DNA of 64,000 bases from the NCBI GenBank assembly GCA_022695795.1, contig MU404099.1:248001-312000 (forward strand), written 5' to 3'. A program made the position numbers and the translations under genes. Shown here in pieces: positions 11,687 through 25,973 of this stretch. Source of the stretch: Biscogniauxia marginata. Taxonomy: Eukaryota; Ascomycota; Sordariomycetes; Xylariales; Xylariaceae. The notes under the pieces are model-generated. The model saw only the letters and a program-made list of their open reading frames with translations, had not been told where the DNA came from and did not search any database. Position 1 is the stretch's first letter. Every line of letters begins with the position of its first letter.

Positions 11687-14600
11687 GCTTATTTGAACAT
11701 GAACACATGTTGCACAACCTCCTGGTTTGTTTTTGGAAGTAGTCGTGAGAATGAAGCCGGGAGTTCCGGATAGGTGGAGGGCGGATTGTGGGGGGCCACC
11801 GGATATGAGGTAAGCTCCTACCTAATTGGGTAATATGGGACCCGGCCCCGCAGCTAGCACAGCCATCTAGGCCAAGTTCGGCAAGCTAGCCTCAGGTTGC
11901 AGCGAATCAAATGTTGTGCATTTGACAGCTTGACAGCTTGACAGCGCCTTAACCCCATTAAAAACGCTCAGGCCTTATTACCGACTCCAAGTTCTTGTGC
12001 ATCTCTCCTTAGACTCCAAGTACACTTCGCTCCCGAAAGACTTGAGCGTAGAGGCAGGGACCTATAAACTCAATCACCATGATGATAATTCAGACGTACC
12101 CATGACCTTAATACTCACGGTTGTTATTTGGGTAATTGAGATCATCAACACGAATTTGAAATACGGCCGTACCTCCATGTTGTCTGTCTGTAGCTCGGAA
12201 GCGCAAAGGTCGTACAACAAATAGGCTAGGACTGCGTTCAAGTGAGTGTTTCAGATAATTTGCAAGATACAAGGGAATTCGTGAGAGTTGAGGGAGGCCG
12301 TTTGAAAAATACACAGGGTGAGTGGTTTACATTGTGCGCGTGATGGCAACTTTTGTGCGAGCTCTAAGGATGCTCACTTATAGTAGGATCTTGTACAATT
12401 GGATCAGGCCAAGATCAAAGATCGGTAACCTTACACGTACGTAGTCTTGTTCTTTCAACTAATTTAGTGACTTGAGTAGGATATCACGACCACTAGGACT
12501 TTTGTTCGAATTGCACCTGGACTTTTTAGCTGGTGCTATTTCAACTTTAAGTAGGCGTAGAGTCTTTAAAGCAGCTGAACGTGTAGATTTGGGCCTTGCG
12601 GCCGTAGTTAGGGCTGGAATATTGACGATGTAACGCCCTACGAATCTGGGGTTGCGAACTGTATACCCAAACTTAGAGACCAAAGCATGGGGTCCTGGCT
12701 CTTTACCCATGCTAGTCTAAGGCGCGCCTATCAGCAGGAACATTAAAGCGCGCTAGGGCGATGACACGGTCTCGCGTTAGGATCTTCTTCCTGGGGCTCT
12801 CTTATCTTGTTATTGCGTCTTCATGGTGCACTAAGAACATATCTGTCCAGCTGCATGTCACTAGGTACGGTGGTAACAAGGCAATAGTATTCAGCTCTTC
12901 AATCCGAGTTAGCCTTTCGCCTTCGACAAGCCACGCGGGGCATCCTACTGGCTAGTCGTGCTTAAAAGTAGGTATGATAATAACAGCTGTTATAAGCTCG
13001 CAAACGGTGAATCAAGGCAGAGCAGGTTTGCTATGAAATGCTGGAGCCAATTTGATCTCCAGAGTCTGGGTTGGATTTGAACTGGGATCCTGATTCATTT
13101 CAGCCGCATATACTTATTGGATGATCTCTTAGCCAATCAATTCTCAACATACGAACGATATAGGAAAGAGAGACCTTTCGTCTGTATTAGCTCCGACTCT
13201 ACAATAGCCCCTAGAATCATGTCGCCCCTCTTGTCTAAATTTTGTCATTGTCCATGCCTATTCGTGCCTGCACTCATCTACTGGCATGGTCACCGAGTCT
13301 ATTCCGGAACCCCCCCCCCAGTCCTGAATGCCCAGAAATAACAACAGAAGAAAACCATGTATTTTCGCCCCAGCCCGGTCCTGAGTTGCCCACGACAGCG
13401 ATCCCAGAATGCTGAGTCTACCCCAAAGTGCTAATATCCCGAGTGAACCAGATCCAGCCTACAGCAGCAGAAACCCTTTTCGCCTTGGAAACCTCAAGAA
13501 ACGTAAAACAGGGACAGCCGCGTTGGGCAAAGCTTTCTTTCGCCGTACGTTGCTTAGGGTAACTACGTCAGCAAAGATGAGCACCGGTATCTCGTGCCAG
13601 AGTCCCGACTCACGGGTGACAGATTTAGCCAACGTAAGTACCGCAGTATCCGCAGCATCGTCCGGGTAGAACCCAGACTTCAGACCCGTTTGCTTGGCAC
13701 GTTGGGCAACGCTTCCCCGGAGCCTGAGGAGGATGGTTAGAGATAGTACCACATATTGCGAGAAGAATCATCACATACCGTTCCAGACGACATGTCCACC
13801 GGTGGGCAACAGTGGCTAGAAGCGTGAAGAGCAACGTCCTTGTTGCTAGGCTCAACGATGAATGCCATAATGTAAGCTTGAGAGTTCTTGATATATATAT
13901 ATATATATATCCAACGATTGAGTCAGGGACCTTTGAAAACCCGAGCGGTGGCGTTAGTGAGAAGGAGAAAAAAAAAGGAGAACGAATGCAAATAGTGAAC
14001 CAAGAGGAATGGGCTCATATGGGTCTTGGGGCGATATTTATGTTTTTTTTTGGGCCGCCAAAGACAAGGACCAGGTAGGAGGTGAGGAAGAACAAATTCG
14101 AATAATCATATTCTGACCACGGCCGGTCACGGGTGCTGTGCCGGGGTGTCAGGGGGAGAGCTACTCGGCATCTGATAGACAGGTGTGTGTATCCGTCGAA
14201 AAGGGCATGCAACGAGCCGTTGTCAGTCAAGAGGGAAAAATCGACGGACTCTCGAAATGGCGTCAACGGGTACGTAAGTTCAGGGTTCACGACGGTCCAG
14301 AGCAGAGCAGATTACACTACGGCAGTAGCACGACACGAGAACTTGACAAACCCCCGGGTGGCCCAAGAAAAGATAGATGGATCTGAATATCCCACAAGAA
14401 ACAAGCCAAGTGGGGCAGCAGTCAAGGGCAAAACGTGGACACCATCAATCAGCCACTTTGGCACTTGGGTAGTGTCTTGTTTCGTCGAGGCCGACGGGAT
14501 ACCTAGAGAGCCCGCGCGTCATACGACTAGACTGGCATCGGAAACGCAATCCTGTTAGGGGGGGGGAATCCTGGCCCAAGGGCCTGGAGATGAGAGGCAT

Positions 14601-17600
14601 TGATGGACATCAAGACCGGGCAGACGAGCAAGGTATATATATATATATATAAACTGTATATATATGTATATACGGATAAATATATGTATAATATATAAAC
14701 GGCGCGCTCGGAACATTCGGTCGAGACGAGGCTTTGCGAGGTGTAGGTGTGTAAGTAAGATACTGGATAACGGCAGCACAGGGCGTTTTCCAGGGGGTGG
14801 GTTAGTGGTTGGGCGGCAGGGGAGAGTTCAACTCGGGCCCCTAGCGATTTGCCATATAGTGGGTGTAGGCTGTCCCAGGTTCCAGGTTAACTGGCCTGCC
14901 AAGTGCCTTGATCCAAGCGTACGGGTCCTCCGCTAAAAGGCAAGCCCCCCACAGGGCAGATAAGCGAACAGGGGAGGAAGGAGTGGGAATGTAGGTATAT
15001 TTAATTATGAATATCTATTGCATACCGGGGGCCTTGCTTGATAATTTGGTTTACGGCTCTTTGCTTACTGTCGTCTTTTCCTTCCACATTTCTCGGCCTG
15101 TCAATCCGCCGGAACCTTCGTCCTCCCGAGAAGAATAAAAAATGAACATACCATCTCAAGCGTGCATCTCCGATTGCCTCCCACCTTCGGTACTTGCAGC
15201 CCATGAAAACATGTGACCAACCAGGTTACTTCACTCTTGTCTCTCTGCCCTAACTCCTCGGGTATCGCCATTCCATTTCTTTAGCGTCCGACTTCCTTGC
15301 ATCTGTGGTAAGCATCTGCGGAAGAGACGAACCGCCGCACAAGGGCTGAAGGGCTGATCTCGTTCGCCAGCTCCTCTCCTCTGCCAAGACCAATCAAAAA
15401 GGAGGGAAGCGAGTACGCCGAGGGGACAGATAAGAAGATGGATTTGATACTATTGCTGATCACTGGCTTCTTAAAGAATGCCATTCATGAGGCTATCGCA
15501 TCCTTACACTATACAACGCCAGTAACATAACACCCTATATTCCGTATATGCATACCACCTCCATTGGGCAAGCCCCCGTCACTGGTTAATGGTGTTCCTA
15601 TACATAGCCATTGCTACTCGTCATGCTGCCGGGCTTATACACTAGGGCCCCGTGGGTCCTACGACGTCCAAGCCAGCGATTTCTGGTATAGTCTAATGAA
15701 GGACCGCGACGAACAGGGCTGTTTTTCACCTAAGACTTTACTCACAGCACACCTATATTTCGCCCTGCCTGACCTTCGCCCGGCCTTAGCGATTTACTTG
15801 ACGTTCTAGGAGTAGTCCTTGGCAGCGGCCCACCCTGGAGTCTTGCTTTCTTTTTCCTCTGACCGCCCTCGACACGGCTCTTCTCACCGGTGGCTTCACC
15901 GGTCAGCCGTGCCTTTTTCCCCTCTAGTATCAAGATCAACCGATCTATTCGTCAGACGTACGGGCCATTCCGACACATCGAATCATCGGGGGCACAACAT
16001 TCGAGGCTCGGGACAAGGCTGAGCTAAGAGCCGTATCACCATGGGTCTTGTTCGGTTTGACGCTAATAATGGCCCTCCTATGCCAGGGATGTGATCCCTT
16101 CTCGTTCAGGTAATACCTTGGAATATTCCAGTTCAAACGGGGCCAGAGTGTGGATTAAAAAGGTACCCGCTTCGACGACTCCGAAATGTCGTTTCAGCAC
16201 GACCGTCGACGGTCCCGGCACTCCTGGGGACGGGGGCCCCATGTTCGTTTTGACGCTCTTCCAGCCGTATATACCTGGTTTCGAATTTTCTGTACCGCTG
16301 ATCAACTGTTGAGATATGATGGACGGCGCGCTGAAAGGGTCCTTGCATATTAACATTATGCGGTTGTGGTGTGTTCAATGTCAATCAATTATGATTGATC
16401 ATATATACCTAGAGGCCATTTGCACATGCGCAGGAAGGCTTGGCAGTATTTGATGGTAACACCCGAACATCAAGGCAGAGCTGCATGTCGCGAAAATATC
16501 GCTCCACTCGCCAGGACGTAATTGTTACGATTGGAACATGCACCCCGAGGGCAGAAAATCAGCGAGATCATACATACATAGTATCTATCACCTCTCACCT
16601 GCCAGCGCCACAATAAGACGTGTCAGCAGCAAGGGAAACATTGCTCTCGCGCGGCAAACTGGGAGGCATAGAGGCAAAAGCTCCGCTCCCAGGGCCATCT
16701 GAGCACCCGTGTCTCAACCGCGCTCTTTAGGCTGTTGAGCATGCCGGGTTGCGATAAGAAAGCTCTTGAGAAGGAAAGCTATTCGTCTGCGGTATACCCA
16801 TGGCGACGCCATTGAAGCTGTCCGTAGTCCCGGGTCCCATCCCTGTGCCCATTGACAGGAAAGGTTGGCTACACAATGGCAGCTTACAAGCTACGGTACC
16901 AGAATGCCGGGACCAATCATAGGCAGCTGCAAGAGCACGGCAAAGTACTGTACATCCCCATACGGCCCAATTCCGAGGAACCTTTCCGCTGAGTCGACTA
17001 GCTCTCTCGTCATCCCGGTTCTCGGAATGAGCCATAGCGGCATATGCCACCTGTTTTGGTCCTCCTATGACGATGTCACATATTTGGTTGTGACGATCTA
17101 AGCTATTCTTCAGAGGCGTTCATCGCATGTTTCTTTTGATCACCAAGGGAGCGTCCCGTCCCGTCCCTCAGGGGTGCCGTCGACGTTGTGCGCCAGCCCC
17201 GAATAGACGAACTATATAACTACAATGATATTGTTATGTATTTGTGATGTCACCTCTGTAAACTTCGAGAACCTACTTGGCTGACCTGTCATCCCAGCAA
17301 AGCGGGGGGCGAAAACTGAGTAGGCTGGCAGGTCTCCGCGATCAGGGCAGCTTTGTTACAGTGACTGCGTGTGATGCTAGGATCAGATGTTGCAGTATGG
17401 CCCGGGCCTGTCTAGATGCATCTCTATGACTGACAACGCAGGTTCCCCGATACATTGCATATGCAGCATTTTACTGGAAACCCGGTCAGCTACCTGTTCC
17501 ACAGCAGCGAAGCGTTGAGCCTTTCTATGCATGCAGGGCACCAGATAACACGGTTGGTTCTATTAGATTGGACGCACGCCATCAAGACCTCAATGTTGGA

Positions 17601-20600
17601 TCATTTATAGTACAAACCTAGCCTAGGATTAGCTAACCCCGTTAGTCTTTAACATAACATTCTTCTATCTCTCAAGCCACGGCCACCATGAGGCTCCCGG
17701 GGACGTTACAGCCTTGCCATTCATCACAATGTATCGATACCCCAAATGACACGTCAAATATTCTTGTGGTCATAGCAAAATATGTCTAAAAGCCACTTTG
17801 GCCGTTTATCAGACCTGACAAATTATGGGCCAAATTGTGCTTAATTATCCCCCATAGTGTCTCACTGTCAACAGCGGTGGCCATGGTGTCAAACATTTTT
17901 TGTTTCCCAACTGGCATCTAACTCTCTTCGCCTCGATAGGAAGTTCTACTAGTTCCGTTGCTCGACAAAGAAACCGTGTGTTTCCGTAATTAACCTATCA
18001 GACCTGCCCTGGTGCAACGACAGCAGTTAGTCCTAGCGGACCACGCGTCCACTGTTATGACGACTACCTATTCTCGGCCGTCCATGCGGATCAAAGGTAA
18101 TGGAAGGCTGGTGCACATACATTCTAGAGCTTCCCTGCTCCTATCAACCCTTCGACGATCCACCTCATAACTCTCTCACATATCACATCCCCCATCAGAT
18201 CGCCAGATTCTCGACAGATTATCATCAGATCTCTATTACGTCCCGCTTGCGACAGCAGTCCCTAGCAAAAGCACCACGCCGAGTGGCTCGTGTGCTGGGC
18301 CCTAGGATATATGTCATATATCTCATTCGTGTCTCCCCCTCGAGTTTCAGACTCGGCCTCGAGGGACAAGTGACGTCCGACCAGTCACTCACTTCATCGG
18401 GCAAGCCTCGGAGCCCGGGGGGGAAAGGGAGAGATGACAAAATCCTACAAGTCCCCATACTCGTAATCGTGGCATGCTGCCGAGGGCCACCAACCCCTGC
18501 CAGTCGGTAAGTCGCTGCCGCTCACCAAGCACATCACCAACCGCGTTACTACCTATTACCTACCTACCTACCGACTTACTCACTGCCCACCCCCCCCACG
18601 CGGTCAAAAAATAACCCTACCCTAATCCCAGACCAAGTCCTGTCCTGTCGTATCTCACAAAACAAAATAAAGTACGGCGGATTATACGTTCCGCAACTTG
18701 TGATTTTTGCAGAAAAAGAATTTTGTATTCTAACCCCTCAACGCGACGCGAACAGCTGCTTTCTTTAAAATTTCTTTTTTTTTTTCACCTCATGATAACT
18801 CGTTGCCGTCGTCGTCATCATCATCATCATTATCATCATATGTCCCAATATCGTCCTATTGCTAGGTACCTAGGTTAGGTAAACTCAACTCAACCCCCCC
18901 GTAGGCGATCGCCTTTGTCCGAGACCGCACGAACCAACAACAAAACGGCGGCGGCGGCGGTGGCGGCTTAATGTGGGGCTAAGTTGGTTTACTACCTAAC
19001 CTAGGTAACCTGTGTAAGTCTCAGATGACAGATAGATAAGTCCACGCCAGCCAAAACGTGTATGCCGTCTCTGGACTTGACTTGACATGACATTTCTTTT
19101 TTTTCCAATGGGGGCATTTCTTTTTCTTTTTCTTTTTTTTTTTTTGTTCGTGAGCGTTAACGGCCATTGTCGTACGCGTGTGTAATGTGAATTGTAACAT
19201 GTCTCGGATACCCACATGATGACCTGTCACCTTACGGTCCGAGTCGAAGTCGGTCGAACGCCGAAAAGGGCGTCCGGCTCGTCGACTGGAGTGGCTGGCT
19301 GATAGGTAGATAAATACCTAGGCACCTGATTGGGAACTAAGACGGGATCTACGTAAATTCTCGCAAAAATGTACCAAGAAAAGCATGAGAGGAGAAGAAA
19401 AAAATTGACAAGGACACGCGAGGAAAGGGTCTTACCGTTTTCTTTCTTTGCATCCCCCTCTTCCTCCGCTCCCCGGCCGACGATGTCGATTCTCGATACG
19501 ACGAGGGGATGGGAATAACAAAAACGGAGGTGCGTGGGCCTCGGATCCTGAAATCCGAATCCCAGTTACAAATTGGGAATTTTTTATCCATTTATCTGCT
19601 ATACTTAGGGGTTCTCAAAATTCTCTCGTTAAAGAGAGATGGGGAAGAAAATACAGGACAAGTTGTACAGGAAGCAGCACCCTTTCCTCCCTTTTATTAT
19701 TATTATTACCTATTTAAATTTTTAAATGCTGCTAGCTCATAAGGTACATACATACCTTATTTAGAGAAAAGAAACAAAATAAAGCACATAACTTGGTAGG
19801 TTAGTTTAGGTACTCAAGGAATAAACCAACCAACTTTCCTAACTTGGATGTATATAGAGTCATTATTGTATAGTCCGTTCTAGACTTTGTAAGCAATCCT
19901 TTGTCATACCTAAAGGGGGTACAGTCCATAGCATTGCAAAGCATAGATGTGCGTCCTCGACAATCTTCTATAAATATAGTGCGGGTTACACCTGCGTTAC
20001 CACTACTTAGGTAGTCAAAGTCTCGCTACTACATAGCGTAACTCGCCCCTACTTCAAGGACCGCCAGCCTATGTACCTAGGTTGGGCTAGCGAGCGAGTG
20101 AGCGCCGCGAGAGCTCTCTCCCTCTCTCCCCCTCTCTCTTATATAGCCTCCCTTCTTTTCTTATTCTCCTTAATCTAACCTCTTTATCTCCACAACACTG
20201 TGCCACACGTTTACGTGTGTATATGTGCTATAAGATACGGAAAAAACATATTCCAAATTACGACACAGGTGCTCCCGCGAATAAACTAATAACAGTATTA
20301 TACTGACTGCATTGTATAGGTATACAGCACAAAAACATTATAAAATAAACTACTTGTATTTCTCCCACAATCGTGCCTGGGAATGTTTTCAATATGAGAA
20401 CCGCGGCGTATGTAATAAGCAATCTCGTACTAATTATCGTCCATCGCGTTTAGTGCTAAGGGGAAAAGGAGTTAAAAAAAGGGGGGGGGGGGTTGGTAGG
20501 TATAAGGCTGATGAAAGATCTGGATTAGGAAACCTGCTTCTTATCTCTCTCTCTCTCTCTGGTATAATATCTCTTGCTCTCTTAGGTATGTATCTAGGTA

Positions 20601-22776
20601 GGTATCTTGTCGTCGTCTTCTACATAGCACACCTTGTATGACAATGATCTGTGGTACGTCGTGTATTGTTTTCACTAGCTAAGCCGGCAACTTTGGATAC
20701 CCTCAGATACCCACCACGATGGACACAGATGCGTAGATGAAAGGTAAATAAGTAATTACCTAGCCAGCCCCATTTATTTAGTGGTGTTGTTTTTCATAAA
20801 ACTGGATGATAATGGTGAGTTAGTAAGTAAGTCGATAGGTTAGATGTGATGTTCTGTTCATTGATGTACATATATTATCCATGCGTTTACCGTGCCAGTC
20901 TCCCATTATGAAACATCTAAGATAGGTAAGTACATCTAGGATGTAAATAGTTAGCCAGCTAACTATCGGGCAAGGCGATCACGCCAAATCAATCGATCAG
21001 ATGTCGTCCGACAAAGTTTACCAACGTAATACTAATAATTTCACCTCAGTTACCTATCAATGTTCTTGTCAAAAATTTCGGGATTCCTCGACTTTCACAT
21101 GTACGTGTTTGCTCGCGATCCGTATGGAGATTTATGTAAGACACAAAAAAAAACCTGTCGATAGATAGGTATCATCAACAAACTTTTCTAGTTTCCGGTC
21201 TTCTATGGCAATGTGACACCGCGGCGCAAGTTCGCACAAGATAACGCTGGCTGGCGAACCAGACACCGAAGACCTGGTAGAGAGGTAGAAGGTATATAGG
21301 CAGGGGGGTTGGTTATCTATTGACATGAAACCTTCTCTCTCTCTCTCTCTCACCAAAGCTTTCGGCATCATTCGGTTTTTATTTGTTGTTAGATTTGCCC
21401 CAGGTATCCTTGTAGACCAGCCTAGACATTCATTTTGTATATCGATAGGTAGGCAGTTAGGCAGCGGTAGATCGAACGAAGTCTTCTCGGTCGGTCTGAT
21501 GAGGATATACGTACACGTACACAGAGCTGACTCACATAATAGGGGCAAGGGACTTTATCTTCGACCCCCTCCCCATCTTGTCCCACGCCCTCAGGTCCCG
21601 CGGGTCGAGCCGGAAGAAATGTCGTGCCAGGTCGGGCAGTAATTCAAGTAGTATCACGCACGCCAAATCTAAACAGGGCGTGTGCTTCTTTTGCTCAGCC
21701 GACTAGTTGGTGGCTAGTTGGTGGCTAGCTGGGTGGTATTGGTAGACTCCCTATTTAATTATTTTATTTTTACTCCTTTTGTCATACAAAGGCTGGTTAG
21801 TCCCTCCCGGCCTAGCCTTGGGTATCAATGTTGTGTGATCTCGATGACACGAACGCAAAGTATAGATAAATCCTCGGAAATTTGTTTCCTTGTGCATATG
21901 CTCTAGCACAAATAATATCATAAGATCTGGTTCTCGCTATCTATGCCTTGTCTTGTCTGGTCATCTTTCTATCTTGTAATATTTATCTTTCTCTATCGCG
22001 TCTGACGACAGGATTCTTCTGTTAATCCTCTCTGTCTGTATGCCCTTCTTTTTTTTTTTTTTTGTGTATGTTAGGTATATACGTATATAAATGCAAGAAC
22101 ACGTTATCCTTCATCCATGTATGCCATCAACGCATTGGACAGGAACCAATGTTATCTACCTGCTGGTGGCCATCTTTGCTTATGGGTATCCAAATGATCA
22201 ATCAATCAGCCAAAACCTTCGATGCTCCGCCTAGGTTGACTCCGATCGGAAGCGAAAAGAAAAAAAAAGGGAAAAAAAGTAGACCTAGCAATGAATGGTG
22301 CTCTTTCCCGTGCCGAACGATCCTGTCTCCAAAATGTGATAGCTCCCCAATAGACAGCGCACAAGCTGTAGTGCAGGCAGTACTAATGGCGCACACAAAA
22401 TGCACTCGGAGAACCAATGTGCCCAATTACCGATTCCCATTCCCAGTACCGCGCTCATATTCCGCCGGTCGCCCGCTTTCCCGTCTTTTTGTTTTTGAGA
22501 ACACTATCCGATGTGATGCGAAACACGAAAGAGGATAAGCAAAAATGAAAGGGGGCCGAGAAAAACATAGTAGAAAAGAAAAACAAGAGAAGCTTATGCT
22601 GTGCCGATTAAATGAATAAAAATCGGAAAGACAAGTACACAACCGAATGGCAAGTGGCTGTGGCTACCCCGTGACACGGATTGTGTTGAGCACAGCAGCC
22701 ATCCATGCTAAGTTGGCTCCGACCTCGGCCGGTCTCATTGTTGAGAAAAGGGAGCTGCGATGAGCTATATCACTGG
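11687..22776. other. Gene-poor stretch of about 11 kb
   Basis: I find no open frame or exon chain with a recognisable family here. Open frames are short and lack conserved motifs. The region holds AT repeats (13892-13910, 14635-14650), a CAT/CGT-rich run (18807-18839), a CGG run (18945-18967), CT-rich tracts near 20115 and 20541, long T and A runs, and several CCTAGG palindromes. Pyrimidine-rich, leader-like sequence lies at about 18100-18510 and 20100-20190. It could host long leaders or non-coding transcripts, but nothing shows this directly. Part must be the promoter of the regulator that starts at 11686. Confidence 0.55.
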
Positions 22777-25500
22777 CTAGCGATAGTTCTTCGTGATATG
22801 CACAAGAAGAACACCCTGGGTCTCGTTGCCGTTAGGGTCCAGGAGTTGAAGGAAGCGATAGCCCGTCGCAAGACGATCAAGACGAATGCACGCCCACCCA
22901 ACGAAAGGGTCGCGGTTGATATGTGATAGCAAGGGTGCATCGTCTTCGACTTTGAATCTGGATAGACGAATCTTTGTCAGCCATAGTCCCTTGATACTGA
23001 AAAGTTCGAAAAAGTTTGTGACAAGTGAGGTGGAAGAAGGAAACGCATCGATTACACCACCGATGGGCGGAACGCAGGGGTGAGCAGATTGTCGGTCAAC
23101 ATGAGCGGTCAGGAAGCAGCGCAAATTTTGGCCTGCATGACCTGTATGGCAATGGCTTGTTCCTACGGAAAACAATAACGCGATGACAATGAGCTGTCAT
23201 ATATCATCAGGTACGCTCATCACTTGACGGGTTGTTGCGCCGGCCAGCTCAGCCGCCTCTCCTTGCACAGCGTACCGCACGTGGTTCATTGGCCGCATGA
23301 AAGACACCGACCCGATTATCCGGAACCGGGAATGCAGGTAACCGATGGGAAGCCGTAGTGAAAATATCGGAAGCCGGAACGAGACGGGGAAGATCGAAAT
23401 ACGATGAGAGAAGTACTTACCTGACAAAGCTGAGCTGTTCCACCACCTTCTGAATGCCTGTGAAGCGAATATCACGATTGTGGGTGTTGAAGTCCGGATG
23501 GTCTGTCTTGCCGGGACCCGTCTTCTGCTTGTAATCAATCTCGCGCAACTTGCCGCCTCCTTCACTACAAGTCCCAGACCGCTCTTCCCCTCTCTCCACA
23601 TGCAGCTCACACTTCACTATTGGACGGAATGCTTTTGAATTGCCGCTGTGAATGCCCTCAGGCAACGGAATGTGTTGGCCCGCAAGGACTGTGATGATTA
23701 GGTCAAAGGTTCGCCGTTCAAAGGCGCATGGCCGCGAAGCGAAAGAATCCTCGCTGCGGTAGCCCGGTGGCTTCAAGACCCAACCGTTTTCACCCGAGAA
23801 CATGGCCTTGTTCAGCATCATGCCTTCGTCCCACGATTGCCAATTCATCGCAACCATTTGGACGCCTTTGCGCCAGAACGGTGAAGGATCGAGGTTCGAC
23901 GAGTCAACGCGAGTACCTTTTGGATACGCTCGCATAAAAAAGTGACGATTGTGTGAGAACAGTTCGTCATGCTTTGATGTCAGAAGCTCCAATATCCTCG
24001 ACTCGCTTATCGAGAAGATATGTGAGGGAGTTTTCGCGGCCGGCGACTCAAAGTTCTTGAAGTGTTCGCTGTGTGTGTATATAGCAAGGGCGCTGAGATT
24101 CTCACAGATGGGTACTTTAGGCTTAGGCCTATCATCTTCTGACCCGGATGCATCATCTTCGATAGTCGTGTTTGGTGTCAGTGTCGACATAGTTGCGGGC
24201 CCGTCCGTGCTTGATGCTGCTTTCTTGACCTTGACTAAGATCCTGTTGAGAAGATCGCTCAGTTTTGGCATTCGACCATTGGGGCATGCTTCATGGGGTT
24301 GGTCGACTAAGAAGCCGGCCCATTCCTCCTTCATGATCTGAACCATGATCTCTTGTTGCTCTCCTTCGGCATGGACCTCCAAGCTGACAATGATTGGCAA
24401 GCTGGTGGTCTCGAAAGCAACCTCACGAATCGCCCTACACACTTCGCGAAAACCTACAGGCGTAGTGAGAGTGTAACCGTGCATCACAATGGGTTCGTCT
24501 CTCGGCAGTGATGGCCTGGATCTCAAAGAGGAGCAATCCACATCCAACTTTTCTGCCGCGGCCGCGGGATCGAGGTTCTGCCCAGTCTTCCGGGTAAAGG
24601 GGGGCACAGTCAATTCTGACTTGCTACACCTTGGGCTATGACTGTGGACCTTTTCGACGCCAAGCATCTGCCTTGTCTGCTCGATCTTCTCCTCTACAGT
24701 CTCTTTGATATGGGCTGCAGCACTGTGCAAGCTTCCTCCGGACAAGTGACGAATGTGTTCTGACCTGTGGCCGCTTTGCTTCGACACGTCGCGTGACCTC
24801 TCCGGAGTTGAGCTCGCGGACTCTCCGTCCCATACATCTATTTCGACACATCTGCACCCATTCTGAAGGACACGTCGGTAGGCGTCGGCTGTGCTCTTAC
24901 TCGACAATTGGTTACCCGAAAGGTATGTGTTATGGCTGCTGTTTATGAAGTAGTTGCTGATAGGTCTCGAGAGGTCTTTGCCTTCAACCGGGACTGGCTT
25001 CTCGGCATTGAGTCCAAATTGCATCCACCACACCTCGAGGAACTTTTCAAATCTGTATTTTTCCTCGGTCAGGTCTATATGTGTATCGCCTTGTTCGATC
25101 TCTAGGAAGTTGGCAAATGCCTTGCGAGATAGGGTGGATTCCCCGCGGCGTAGCGTGTCGTACACTTTCCGTAGGTGGCGCTGGATAGCAGCGCTCAGGT
25201 ATATGTCTTTCTTGCCCTCGGTGGTCCCATCGCCTTGGAAGTGTATGACGGTGGGGGAAATGAAGGAAGCTAGATCGATAGCCCGCTTAAGTGCCTTAAA
25301 TGTTTGTGCCCCAGTACCCGTGTTGAGGGTGAGACGGCGACGCATCGACACTGACGTCGCGTTGGTCGGTCGGTTCCGCATCTGCCAATGTGATCATCAG
25401 CACGTCTGATCTGCAGGAGAGCATATGCACGCAAGACCACGCCAAGAAAAGAGCCGTTGGAGGATTGCTAAACGTTTTGTTTGGAACTCACCGTAAACAT
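22777..25500 (-). CDS. PLC1: Phosphoinositide-specific phospholipase C
   Basis: The main exon 23421-25381 and a last exon 22777-22957 are joined by a 463-nt intron with a GTAAGT donor. A 9-nt first exon at 25492-25500 (ATG TTT ACG) joins through a 110-nt intron in frame, giving 716 residues; initiation at 25381 would give 713. Numbered from 25381, the X domain shows catalytic His150 in SSHNTYLSGNQ, acidic residues in EIDVWDG (180-185) and His301 in HGYTLT. The Y domain spans about 425-560 (AYPKGTRVDSSN, MVAMNWQSWDEG). A C2 domain follows and is completed by the last exon (FKVEDD, GYRFLQLLD). EF-hand-like helices precede X. The enzyme hydrolyses PI(4,5)P2 to IP3 and diacylglycerol in calcium signalling. 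A Ser-rich insert of about 100 residues separates the two catalytic histidines, as in other fungal PLCs. Confidence 0.92.
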
Positions 25501-25973
25501 GGGTCCGCGTTGAGCCGAGTGGGCGGCCTTGTCCCGTGAGAAGAAAAAAAGCCCGTTATCGGTATCGTGCTCTGGCGGAGCTAGCGAAGGGGATCTTGAA
25601 TGTCATCAGCGTAGAGAAAGATCTCCGTGGCTTAGAAGGGCCAAGGCAAAGCCGAGTGCAGTGTCCCTTGGATGAGAAGAGTTGGTAATGTTTTGCAGAT
25701 TAGATGACGTCTCAGGGCGACGGTATTTAGTCGTACAGGTAGGCAAACGTATGGCAAGACAGGGGGAAGGTAATGGTGTGTAATGACGAGGGCGATGGGA
25801 TATGCGAAATGAAGGAACTGATAAATGCAAGCAATCTGGGAGAACCGGGGCCGTTCAGCTTGGCCCAGCCCGGCCTCAACCAACCCAGCGCAACGGCGCC
25901 CCCGCTAAAATCACAGGGCTTGATCGAGCGCTCAAGCCAGCTTCGTGTTGTAGGGCTGTAGCGTTGGGCCGTG

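Noticed and set aside
12459..12710. Minus-strand Lys/Arg-rich ORF as a transposon remnant
   Set aside because: No integrase, reverse transcriptase or transposase motif and no terminal repeats could be seen.
13068..13094. tRNA-like T-arm sequence on the minus strand (GTTCAAATC)
   Set aside because: The flanking bases do not pair into a T stem, and I found no acceptor or anticodon stem at the right spacing.
14133..14558. 141-codon plus-strand ORF
   Set aside because: No motif, no conserved-looking hydrophobic core, and overlapping frames on both strands.
18100..18510. 136-codon plus-strand ORF
   Set aside because: No family motif; composition fits an untranslated leader better than a protein.
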